DNA from: Phlebopus portentosus
Lineage: Eukaryota > Basidiomycota > Agaricomycetes > Boletales > Boletinellaceae
Reading direction: 5' to 3'
DNA: 64,000 bases
Assembly (NCBI GenBank): GCA_037892935.1
Contig: JAYXKI010000003.1
Span: 496,001-560,000, forward strand
Below are positions 34,478 through 45,400 of the stretch, piece by piece. A program made the position numbers and the translations under genes. How positions within the stretch are numbered: the first letter of the stretch is position 1; every line of letters begins with the position of its first letter. The notes beneath the pieces are model-generated. The model saw nothing but the letters and a program-made list of their open reading frames with translations. It searched no databases and had not been told where the DNA came from.

Positions 34478-35800
34478 ATGCCAGCAGCTTTCGGAGCTGG
34501 CTTCGCGACGCTGCCTAATGAAATCGTCCTGCAAATCTTCGAGAAAAGTTGATGGATAGAGAGAGACAAGGGCCCATTTCACTCAGCGCTCATCTTGACT
34601 CGCCTCGGATCCTCCGTCTGTAGGCGGTTTCGAGACGTGATCCTGAAGCTTCCGGAAGCTTGGTCTTATCATGACCTTCGCATATTAGGAGAGGAGTCCC
34701 TTCAGGACCATCTGGTTCCGTAGCAAGAAGATGCCGTTGTACGTTCAATTCTTGTATGGGGACGATATGGTGAGGGTGTTACAACAAGCCCTTGAGTATA
34801 AGGTCGTTGGACATATCTTCATGCTCATTTAGCTTCCGATGATTGGAGAATTTTCGATGTCTGTCCGTCGCTGGTCTTTCCCTCTTTGAAGACGCTCTGC
34901 ATCTTTATTGACCATGACCTTGGTGGAACTAGATGCGACGACCTTTTTTCTTGTTGGAAGTTCCCTCGTGTAGACGATCTGCAAGTGCGGGACGCTCTGC
35001 CGACGTCAAGATTCTTTGACTATAGCCTTCCGACTACCTTCACGTACAAATCGCAGCGTAGTGCTTTGAGTATTGATGGGACATTTCTAAGGTCCCTGAG
35101 GGGTTTCCTGGGATCAGCGACTTCTTTGCGGACATTGGAACTCGACTTGTCCCAAATCTCAGTAGCACTTGGTCCGGAGGATGATCTTAAAGTAGTACTT
35201 CCGACCGTCACCCATTTCTCCATCATGAATCTGGATTGGCCGGGGAGTTATCGATTCGGTGAAGAGGATCCGCCGTTAGGAGTGGAAGACTTCTTATGCA
35301 TACTTTACGCCTTCCACCTGCCCAATGTTCAGAAGATCTCTGTGTCGATGTGCGTGTCATTTTACGCCGAATTCTGCCTCCACGACTGGATTTACGCGTC
35401 GTTTTCTCCGACTGATAAGTTGCGTTCCTTAACCACCTTTGAATTCATGTTACGATGGTGGGACGCGGAGGTTGCCAAGGAGAACGCTCGAGTCGATATC
35501 CCAATCGATGAGTTCTTCCGGAGCTTTCCCTGGTTGCGTGAACTGTCATTAAATGCGGAAGATTGCCCTTAGTCGTGTGTCAACAAACATCGGAGGCTGG
35601 ATCCTGTTCGTACATTTCGAATTAGGAACTGGAACGACGGCGAGGAAGAACTATACGACCTGCTTTGCCAAATGGAACGTTGGGGAGCCGGTTTTCAGGA
35701 GATCCGAATCGAGTCGAACCGTGTTCTCAACAAGAAGCTACTGCGAGATCTTTTCCCGAAGGCAAACATCGAAGTGGCCATGCCTTATCCGGACGCATGA
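34478..35800 (+). pseudogene. F-box/LRR-type protein pseudogene with five in-frame stops
   Basis: One reading frame runs 440 codons from the ATG at 34478 to a TGA at 35798. It opens with an F-box (ATLPNEIVLQIFEK) and continues through VCRRFRDVILKLPEAW, WTYLHAHLASDDWRIF, FPSLKTLCIF and an LRR-like C-terminal half ending KLLRDLFPKANIEVAM. Five stops interrupt it: TGA 34550, TAG 34721, TGA 34793, TAA 34799 and TAG 35570. No frameshift was needed anywhere. No intron of credible length removes these stops, so it is a pseudogene. The longest surviving open part is 34802-35569. Agaricomycete genomes carry large, quickly changing F-box families of this kind, whose members act as substrate receptors of SCF ubiquitin ligases. 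Confidence 0.8.
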
Positions 35801-35989
35801 CTCGCGCATTCAATCCCGCCACCTTGCTCTGAGCGGCTTTGGTCTGAAGGCAGACGTGCCAAGCGATGATCATCAACACTGCTCCTTTCCTTTCCTTTTA
35901 ATGTTTTATGGCATGCATTATTAGCTGGAACCATACTCTCTAAAGAAAGGTATGACAAAACTCCATCGACAGATCACGAATTATAGTAT

Positions 35990-37525
35990 CTAAAAGTCTT
36001 TCCAGGCATCCCAGTCATCAGCCTTCTTGTTCGAACTAATCGATGCCGTGGGCGCTGAAGTAGTAGAGGATGATCCTTCCATCGTCGCTATTGCTTTGCC
36101 CTGAGTAACCGTCTGCTTTTCGCTCGAAAAGTCTTCAAAGAAATTATCCTCTTCATTATCATATCTATTCCAGTCGTCTCCATCATGGATGTCGCCAGAG
36201 CGCCATATCCTTCGTGGCCCGGGCCAACAACTCTTTCTTTCACGTTATCGTATAAACCGCCGACCTTGTCTGCGACATCAACACCGAGTTGCTGCTTACT
36301 CCATTGATTTGCAGTGGCACCCACAGCAGTGACGCGCTTTCCGGCCTTGTCCACGTAGCCTTTTAGGCTTGCTTGGAAATCAGGATCTCGAACGCGTTCA
36401 AGACCCGGCTGAATCACGTTTTCGGTCACAGTTCGAGTTGCTCCAACAATAGCGGACGAGAAGAACGACCAGCCTTTACTCAACGCAGCAGTTGGATGCT
36501 CTTGGAGTTCGGAAATGCTAGGAACTGCAGCGCTGGAAAGGCCGTATGAAGGATGCTGCGAGCTAGCCGGAGGTGCGGGTGTATTACTTCCGAACCCCTG
36601 ATAGCAGCCGCCCTGTGAAGGAGGGAGGTCCGCAGGTCGCGAAGCATTTAAGGAACCCAAACTAGCAAAATAGGTCTCATTCGCGGTCTTCTGCGCGTCT
36701 GGAGATGGTGAACCTCCTACGGAACTGCTGAAACTCGTGCTCCCTCCAGGAGAGTTCGTGAATGAGGCTGGAGATGCTGAATTCTGGCGCAGGGAGGAGC
36801 CTGTCGCACTTCGTGCAGAAGCCCGAGACTTGCGAAGTCCCTGCGCAGAGGAAGGGCGAGCAGGAGAGGTTGAGCCGCTCTGGGGGGAAGAAAAGCCTAA
36901 TGGGGGCAGAGAAGGCGACCAAGGCTTTCCACTTAGTTCACAATCGAGCTATGGACACTTTAGTATCTTTCTTTGTAGTCGATGGAAAATTGCAATCACC
37001 TTTTCCTTGTATTGTGCCGCTGCACAACACTGATATTTTTCCTGTATGCCCATCCCGTCCCTGTATCCGCCACTTTCTGAAGGACTATATGATTTCACGA
37101 ATTCACGGAATGGAGCGTTTCCGCCGAGCTGATAATAGATCAGCTTATTGCTTTCATATCTGTAGAAAGCTGCCAATAAACATACTTTCATCCGTCGAAT
37201 CTGTTCTTCTTGCCACGTATCCATGGACACAGAACGAACGAAGCTAGAGTAAAGATCGTTCAATAGTCTTTCTCGGACAGATTAACTGACGAACCTTATG
37301 TGTACCCCCAGGCCTCTATGGACACCAGCACACTGCAAGCACATGAACACCGCGAAACTACGCGTCTAAAGTCAGACTCCCTAAGTCGACATCAGGCAAA
37401 CATTCGACAGACCTCAAAGAGGCCCATTGAGGATTCGGATTTGAGCAGTCGATGCAGACCTTGTTTCCTAGGTCTTCTCGTTTGATGAGCTCTTGAAGCT
37501 CCTTTTTTGCCACTGCCTGATCCAT
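35990..37525 (-). CDS. GCS1: Gcs1-type ADP-ribosylation factor GTPase-activating protein
   Basis: Exons 37525-37413, 37357-37295, 37243-37186, 37128-37000 and a last exon from 36948. The ArfGAP zinc finger is complete: CIDC, 16 residues, CLQC, followed by GVHRGLGVHI with the catalytic Arg, then SFVRSVSMDTW and LGGNAPFREFVKSYSP. A Ser-rich linker leads to NETYFASLGSLNASRP and DLPPSQGGCYQGFGS, then an amphipathic GWSFFSSAIVGATRTVTENVIQP segment, shared with Gcs1/ArfGAP1. The family stimulates GTP hydrolysis on Arf in Golgi vesicle traffic. Near 36180-36196 the frame must shift by one base to reach the conserved acidic tail (DDWNRYDNEED, FFEDF, DDWDAWKDF; stop 35990). As written the frame ends instead at 36088 with 407 aa. 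No intron explains the shift. The start is shared-promoter distance (247 bp) from MLH3. Confidence 0.9.
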
Positions 37526-37772
37526 CGCGGGTGAGGGATAAGCCTGGCCTTGACAAGTTACGCTTCTAGTTGATGTGAAAGCATCGCGCTTCTTAGAAAA
37601 TGTCGAGCACGTGGGAAATTAACGAGGTCAGGAACGCACAGGTCGATCCCTACCCAAACTCGCTACATTCAGTCTCTCTCATTTGCCACTCGCGAAGCTT
37701 ATTAACCTAGCTTCAGTTCAGGAAAGATGTACATCTTGCCTCAGTCATCTTCTCGACTTTCCACTCCCTGAG
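37526..37772. promoter_or_regulatory. 247-bp bidirectional promoter, ArfGAP / MLH3
   Basis: The start codons of the ArfGAP and MLH3 genes are divergent over 247 bases. CGCGAAG and ACGCGTC-type words recalling cell-cycle boxes occur nearby on either side. That is suggestive only, since MLH3 could be meiotic or S-phase regulated. Confidence 0.45.
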
Positions 37773-40700
37773 ATGACAGCATCCGCAAGTCTAAAACGTT
37801 TGGACAATGCGACGCGCTCCAAAATCCGGTCCACTCAAATCCTTACCTCGTTGCCACAGATCATCTCGGAACTTATTCAGAACTCCTTGGATGCAGGGGC
37901 CAAGAATATTGACATAGGCGTGCACTGCAGCGACTGGCTTTGCTGGGTGTTGGATGACGGATCGGGTATCAATAAGGATGGATTGTCCTTAATTGCCCAA
38001 GGTATAGAAGGAGGACGATACTGTGAGTTTACTCATCAATGGCATGCTGAGAACCTATTACTGAAAGAGTCCAATTACAAAGCTTCTTCAAAATCTTATA
38101 CTCCTGCATCTCTCGAGGAATTAAGTACATTTGGCTTCCGTGGTGAAGGTGTGTAAGGGTCAAATATGCAGTACAGTCTTTATTCAAAACTCGTGACAAC
38201 AGCTCTTGCCTCAGCGGCAGATCTCTCATGTTTAGAAATCTCGTCAAGAACCGTCAAATCTAAAGAGAGTTGGTCAGTTATTTTGAAAGGAGGAGAAAAG
38301 CTTTACTATGGACCATCACTGCGGTGGCGCAGGGAAGGAGCTGGCACAACGGTTTCGATCCGGGATGCATTTTTCAGTGTAAGACTTGGAGTTATTATTG
38401 ACCAAATTCATATTTCACGAAGTCAACTAGCTCCCTATTCGCCGGATATCTCATCCTAGTCCCGCACGAACATTTGATCTAGTCCAACGAGAACTTGAGA
38501 CGTTCGCTCTTGTTTTCCCTCAAGTCAAGTTTAGCCTCAGAGACCTGTCAAAAGAAAATAATGAAGGGGCTGATAGGAGTCGCATTATGACCATTCCCAG
38601 AGTACGTACCAAACTTATAGAATTGGTTGTCTTATCTGAAATTGTATTCAGACTCCTTCGACTTTAATGACTTTCCGTCACTTGTACGGACGAGCTCTCG
38701 TTGAGGTAAGTATGCTCTCCTTGGCGTAGCATATTCCGGCTTATGTTAACTCACGAATCAAGCGTGTAGATATAATAGATTGCGAATCAGGTTCAATGAG
38801 AATTGACGGGTTCTTGAGCTTGACTGGATCCCCTTCAAAGGCGTGTATATCCTTGTTTCATGTCCCAAACGAATCTAACTAGCTTTGTATGCAGTCTTAT
38901 CAGTTCCTTTGTGAGTTTGGACGCAATAATAGAATTGAAGATTTACTCAAAATTATCTAGACCTTAATCGTCATATACTGGATACGTGCGAACTGCATCG
39001 CGTGATTGACAAATGTTTCTCGTCGAGTACGTTCGCCAAACATGTAAGTGAGGACAGCATGCCTGCCGAATACTGACTAACTTTGACATGTGCAGGCGCT
39101 AGATGAGCTTGGTGAATCAAAATTTTCACATTCAAGTTTGCGATTTTTTATATATTCAGCTTTGGCTTTTTGTCTGATGTGTGCTTGTCCTAGACTTACG
39201 TCGATCCCCAAAGAAGGGGGAGCTCCGCCCGGTCTATGTCCTTAATATTGCTGTGCCTCCGCGTGAGATTGATAACTGCCTGGAAACTGCGAAAACCGTT
39301 GTACATTTACGGGTTTGTGACTGCCAACGTTTACGCACTAGCTATACTTTCTGACTCATCCTCAGAATCAAGATGCCATAGTTTCATTTCTAGCAAACGT
39401 CATCCAATCGTTCTTGTCTCGCCAAGGTTTCAAAACTTCGCCGCCAGGTTTCGCGACTCGCGATCATGAACATCCTTCATGCAAACGGAGCAGAGTCATT
39501 GCGCACCATGACGATGGAGAAAACTCCGACCATAGGGATGAGTCGCAAGTTGATACGCCAGAATGCCCTTCAAACTCTAGAGAGGGTGCAATGGACCTGT
39601 TCATAGAAGGAGTGAGTACTTCATAGACTTCGAGGATCTGGTTCTGACTTTAAATCTAGCACTCTGTGGGAAATGAGCATGGAGAATTTCGTTGGGTTGA
39701 CCCAAATACTGGAAGGATGTATTTGATCGATCCTCGTACTGGCAATTCTTATCTGCCAGAACAACGTTGCTATGATCTTGAGAATGGCGAGTCAAGCCAT
39801 GGCACAAGGCGACGTACAATTGTCGACGAAGGCGGGCAAGAAAAGAGCAGACAGATGATAGAATCAGCCCGAAATGTAGATGAAAGTAGGATCCCGGATT
39901 GGATTACGCAAGCGCTGGAGGTACGATTCATACTGTTAGAGGCGGGCGTGAAACTGAAAATCTGAGATATATCATAGGCGAATGACGTCTTCGCAAGTGC
40001 AGAACCTTCCGTTCCCCGCCTTCCCTCTTCCAAAGCAACAACGGAAGGAATCGGCACTATCCGACAAATGCTTTGGACGAAACAGTTTAAGCAGGCATTC
40101 TCTGTCCCAACTTCTTCCATGAGCAATCTCGGCATGATTCCTGATTATTCATTCACCAAAGAAAGCCTTTCTGTGGTTCAAGTCCTGGGTCAGATTGATT
40201 GCAAATTTATCGCATGCCTCCTGGATACGCCAAGTGCTACCAAATCGTCCGAGGATTGGGAGGAAAAGGGTGAACTTCGGACGCTCGTATTGGTCGATCA
40301 GCACGCAGCAGATGAGCGTGTACGTGTTGAACGATTCCTTAAATCGCTCTGCCTGGGATACTTGGACCGTGACGGCGTGGGCGTCGAAAGGCGCATGTTG
40401 GATCCGCCTGTACCTGTACTTCTCACTGCATTTGAACGCGACCGACTGATGAGGTCGACAACAATTAAAAAAGCATTTCGAGATTGGGGTTTCAGCATAG
40501 TGGAGGACGAGATTGACCACGAAAGCGGAAAACACACCATGAACGATTCTGATGAAGGATACGGAATGATTCGTTTTAGTAGCGTCCCAGAAGTAGCCGC
40601 TGACAAGGTAAGCTTCATCGTACGAGATACGCTTGCATTGCTGATTGTTCTATCCATAGCTTCTTACTGGATCGACTGGTGATCTCCGTGAACTGGTCAA

Positions 40701-41112
40701 GGGGTACTTGGCCCGACTTGAATCTGAAAATATTCAATAACTACAGCATGGATACCCAGCAACTGAGCTCGGCTGTGGGTGACGTAGACGCGTTCACATG
40801 GCTGAAGGCGCTTCGAAATTGTCCGCGTGAACTTGTGGAACTAATAAACTCCCGGGCTTGCCGGGGAGCCATTATGTTTAATGATCGATTGTCAATGGAG
40901 CAGTGCAAACGCCTTCTACGACAACTTTCGATGACTGCATTTCCATTCCAGTGCGCTCATGGAAGGTGTGCGCTCTTACAAAATGAACCCTTCGTACGCA
41001 GAGCTGACAACTTTAACAAAGACCGTCTGTCGTTCCGCTTACGACCGTAGGGCTACGTCTAAGCGCAGAAAGCGCGCAGGCTGGGAATATAAATTGGGAC
41101 TCACTCGTGTGA
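37773..41112 (+). CDS. MLH3: DNA mismatch-repair/meiotic endonuclease subunit MLH3
   Basis: A many-exon MutL homologue. The N-terminal GHKL ATPase motifs are present: ELIQNSLDAGA, DDGSGI and STFGFRGEALAS. The last two exons of this domain join across 38023-38082 and 38149-38202. The C-terminal endonuclease motif DQHAADERVRVE (DQHAx2Ex4E) is intact, followed by ACRGAIMFND. MLH3 pairs with MLH1 to nick DNA in crossover formation and some mismatch repair. The true 3' end uses an intron at 40966-41021. Splicing it turns the apparent CAHGRC into CAHGRPSVVPL, the family's terminal motif, and moves the stop to 41112. One further junction is uncertain: after LRELVKG the frame is rescued by a 47-nt intron with a weak GTACTT donor near 40708, otherwise a frameshift must be invoked. 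Confidence 0.92.
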
Positions 41113-41396
41113 GCTCCTCATTGAGAGCTCCTCACTGAATGTGACCTGTGGATCCGAATGGAATTATAATAAACGTTTTACCTGTGTTGTAGATACGAGA
41201 TTCAGATGATCGACGATCAGGTGTAGTGGTGTCGTGTGACGCATTTGCAGCCAAAGCGAGAACCGAGGTGACTCTGACGTCACATGGGCAAGAGTATATA
41301 AACGCTATATCGCGTCTCAACCTCCATCATCGCATTCCATCGCATTCTCATCGAATAACATTTAATCCTCTCAATCACTTCCACGAGCAAAGCACA

Positions 41397-42010
41397 ATGG
41401 TTAAGGCACTCACAAAGGTCGTGTATAAGCCTAATACCCAATCGACCGAAGAATTCGTCATGATCGTCAACGGGTCTGAGGTGAGCGATACCGATCTACT
41501 TTGTTCACTATCAATGTTCTTAACCGATGGCTGGGATATGTAGTACAAGAAGTGGAAAGAAGGAGGTGAGCACTAGATGATCATCTGAGGTATCGAGTCC
41601 GTTCTAATCATTAATTGCAGACACGTAAGCCACCGCGCCAAGGTACATCTTGAACAAGCAAGACTGATGCACATTCTATAGCACAATCCCATTAACAGAA
41701 GTCGTCGACTGTGAGTTGATATACTTTCCTGACATATCCTGTACACTCATACTATAGCATATACCAAGCTTTCAAGGTCTTCCATTCGTCGACAGGTCAC
41801 ACAGGCCATCTCGGCGAAGCGTCGAAACAACAATTAGAGAACACGTTCGGAACGTCGAAAGACATTGACGTCGCAACAAAGCTTTTGAAGGAAGGTAGCG
41901 CGTACGCTGGAGAGAGTTTCGGTGATGATCATATAGTAAGAAACTTGGGCGCCGGAGAAATTCGTCTGGACAACCGCGGATCGGGAGCGCGTCTTACCGG
42001 ATCGATTTGA
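41397..42010 (+). CDS. RTC3: Rtc3-like protein with SBDS/Sdo1 N-terminal domain
   Basis: Five exons (41397-41480, 41544-41565, 41621-41624, 41682-41710, 41769-42010) give 126 aa. The order MVKALTKVVYKPN, EEFVMIVNG, YKKWKEGDTTIPLTEVVD, SFKVFHSSTGHTGHLG, EASKQQLENTFGT matches the small fungal SBDS-N-domain proteins related to yeast Rtc3 (Yhr087w). The third exon is only 4 nt, ACAC, flanked by TTGCAG and GTAAGC. It is needed to keep phase and to write Gly-Asp-Thr-Thr. The last exon could instead use GTAAGA at 41935 as a donor, so the final 30 residues are uncertain. Yeast Rtc3 is linked to RNA metabolism and stress; function here is inferred from the fold only. A TATA-like TATATAAACG lies about 100 bases upstream. 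Confidence 0.85.
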
Positions 42011-42459
42011 TGCGACTTCGCTATTCGAAGTCTCGCGATCTTGCCAGGGTAGCTTGATGGTCCACCAAATACAGCGAATCGCATGCCAACGAAATTAACA
42101 GCCATCATTGATATAAATGCAATAAAGATGTATTTCTAAATGCGTAGTACATAACACAATAGCAATGCTGTCCCTACTATGACCGAAGTTGTGAAGGCGT
42201 GAGATAAATGTTGAGCAGGTTGTAACGGAGCGGACTCGGAAGTCGACCGGACACGCGTCTGGCCCCTAACTCTCATCGTGCCGTCAGCGTCACTCACTCT
42301 GCGGAAATGCTGCACCTCTAGCTGGTTCTGGACTTACTTAATCCCTTATATATGCTTTGGAAACTCTGTTATACCCCATCTATTTTTTGTATATTCTTTC
42401 TGGGAATTCGTCGGCATCGCAGTTCAGGACATTCAACTGTACTATAATTGCTTACAACA

Positions 42460-45400
42460 ATGGCTACGGAGAACCCACTCATCGTTCCAGTCATCTCGCC
42501 ATCCGGAACTGTCTATTTTGCTTCTGTATCTCAGGATGCGGCTGCCCAAGATGTGATTGACTCGTTGATTCGATTACAAGATATAAAGAAGGAGATTTTA
42601 GGAGATTTAACGGACGAGGAATGGGATTTGCAGACGGTGAGGAAAGAGGAAGCCGGGAGGGTCTGGGAGGAGGACGAACTTGAAGGGTTAGGTTCTGGTG
42701 AGTTGCATTTCAGCCATTCCCCTGTTCAACTTTGTTCTAATTACCGGAACCCGCAGGCATACTTCCTACAGACGCTCCCATTGCCCCGACCCTCGCATCG
42801 AATTCGAAGCCCTCAGCACCGGAACGACACTTCTCAGCGTTTCCATTGACATCTCACCTCCATTCTCCGGTGATTCGTCTAGTCTCACGCCATCCGCAGC
42901 TAAGAGTCAAACTCTCCTTCCTCCGCGTCCCGGAGATCCATGATGGCTTTGAATGGACTGTTTATTTGTCCCGGAACATGACGGTTCAGGATGTCGTTAA
43001 GGCGGTTTGCGAGAGCCTGGGACTGTTGAAGGCTTTACCTGTGCCCGGTGGTGGAGTGATTGAATATGCTATTGAGGTATTCTCACCGGGACTAGACGAT
43101 GCTGGTGAGTTAGTTCTTGAGTTCATGCTTCTATACTCAAATTTGATAACTCTGTTCAAGATGCAACACGTCTAAGCTCAGACATAGAGCTTTCCACCAT
43201 ACTCGAAGGATCGAAGCAATACCGATTCTGCGTGCCCGATGAATGGTACCGTCGACCGAACTCTCGCGTTCCATCAATCTCTCCATCCGAAGCGACCTTG
43301 CGCCGTCTCTCGGACATGGAAGCAGAAGAGGCAGAGGGAGAAGGTACGGCGAGACAGAAGCCCGCGGCTCCCTCTAGTCCGACACCGTCTACGGTGAAGC
43401 CACGCTCGGGCTCGCCTGACAGTGCTGGCACGTTCTCGTCAAAACGTTTCTCTAGCCTTTTCGATGGGTGGTTGGGCCCTACTTCCGTTCCTTCTCCTTC
43501 TCAGGAAGAGGCGGAAGAGAATAGGCGACTGATCGTCAGCGAGCCTCTTGCAGTGGAGAAACGGATGCCTTCTACGTCGGATAGTGAAAGCGAGCTTTCT
43601 TGCGATGAAGAGGACTTCGAACGAATGATTGTGGGTCACTGCAATTCCTAAACCTCTCTATACTTTGCTCATTTTATTGCAGGATGACCTTGGCCTTAAG
43701 GGCGAGAAGCGTGAAGCAATGCGGAATATGCCAACGGATCGCAAACGCTATCTCCTCCGGCAGAATCGACAGCTACGGTCAATGGCAGGAGGAAAACTGC
43801 TCCTCAAACTTCTCTTCAGTCAGCAACAATTGGCCCAGCGCGAGCGGCTCCTATTGTTCCCTCAATTGTACCCAATCTGACTGGAGATGGTATCATGAAG
43901 CGTTTCTCTATAAGTAGCTGGGGTGGTAGTCCCTCGGCAGGTGAGCCTTCGTCAGGAACACCTTCATCTCCACGAGCAAATGGTTCTCTCAGTTCATACG
44001 AGAAAACAATTGCAAAGGACGCAGGTTCGAATGATGCCGCGCCGCTGCAGCCTCAGACGACAGGTGGCCTGTGGGGAAGCTGGTGGACTTCATCAGGGAC
44101 GGACTCGTGGATGACGTCTTTGTCAAAATCGAGAACACCAGGGGCGAAGGACACTTCATCTACAGCATACTACGCCGAGGGACTTCGTTCACGGAGAGCA
44201 AATGACATTAAGTTAGTGAAGCATCTCATTTCCTGAGAGTGCATTTGTCTACTGCGAAAGTGAGTTGGGTGGACCAATTCCTTGGTGAGAGTAAGGGTAT
44301 GGATGCTTTAGCCGGTCTATTGGCGAGTTTGGTTGGGAAGGGAGGAAAGGGGAGGAAATTATCTGATACGGAGGAAAGTGTGTTATATGAGGTGGTCAAG
44401 TGCTTGAGGGTACTGCTGAATACAGAGGTACAAGCTTTATCCATCTCTTTATGATGGTTCCCAATTCATTCGTGTTTTAGCCCGGGTTTAGTCAAGTCTT
44501 AGCCTCTCCGACCTTGATTACGCACGTAACTTACACTCTGCACACCGAGTCCATTAAGCTCAAGACGCTCACCTGCGAACTTCTGGCTGCAATTTGCATT
44601 CTGTCCGTCACTCATGGGCACCGTCTCGTCCTTGCTGCATTCTCCGACTATCGCATCGCGTACGAGGAAGCTTTTCGGTTTGAAGAGCTTATTGAGTCAT
44701 TGCGAATCTCGAGCGAAGACGAGGATAGTGATGCTTGCGAAGGTTCAGGAAAGAAGGATGAAGAAGGAGCTTGGGAAGCACGGACGGCTGCAATGACGCT
44801 CGTAAATGCGATCACTACTTGTCCTGAGTCGCTGGAAGAACGCATACAGCTGCGGGAAGAATTCAGTCGTCGTGGTCTTAATGAAATCATAGTAGTATGC
44901 CGCAGTCTGCACGCTTCTCGCATGAAGAAATGGACTGATAAGGACCTTATTATAGACTCTACGATACATCCGACCACCGGAGTCTATCATCACGCAAATA
45001 GACGTGTATACGGAGGAGAAATTCGAAGATGAAGAAGACCTACGAGAACGCACCAGGTCGTTGTTTAAGGACCCGGAAGGCAGCTCAGAATTGGAAGTCA
45101 CTTGCGCATTATTGAATGACCTGTCGTTACGCCAAGAGATTCTGAGACCTGCACTCCTCGAAGCTCTCCGTCAGCTTGGTGTATTGCTGAGTCGTGAGGT
45201 GACACTGTAAGATGACATGCCCTGTCTTTTATCCTGAGCCAGATTGATAACAACTGTTCCACTAGGAAGCTCAAGGCTGACTACCTTGCGGTCATAAATA
45301 AGTTTCTTGAGCAGTGCAATGTGTATGACGAACTGTGCGTATTCATGCCTTTAGGGGTTCTGGTTCGGATTGCTCTGACAGCATCACAGAGGAGTCGATT

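Noticed and set aside
34550..34801. Reading the first four F-box stops as hidden introns
   Set aside because: The only GT-AG spans around them are 12-33 nt, below any plausible intron length, and splicing would not restore a longer family match.
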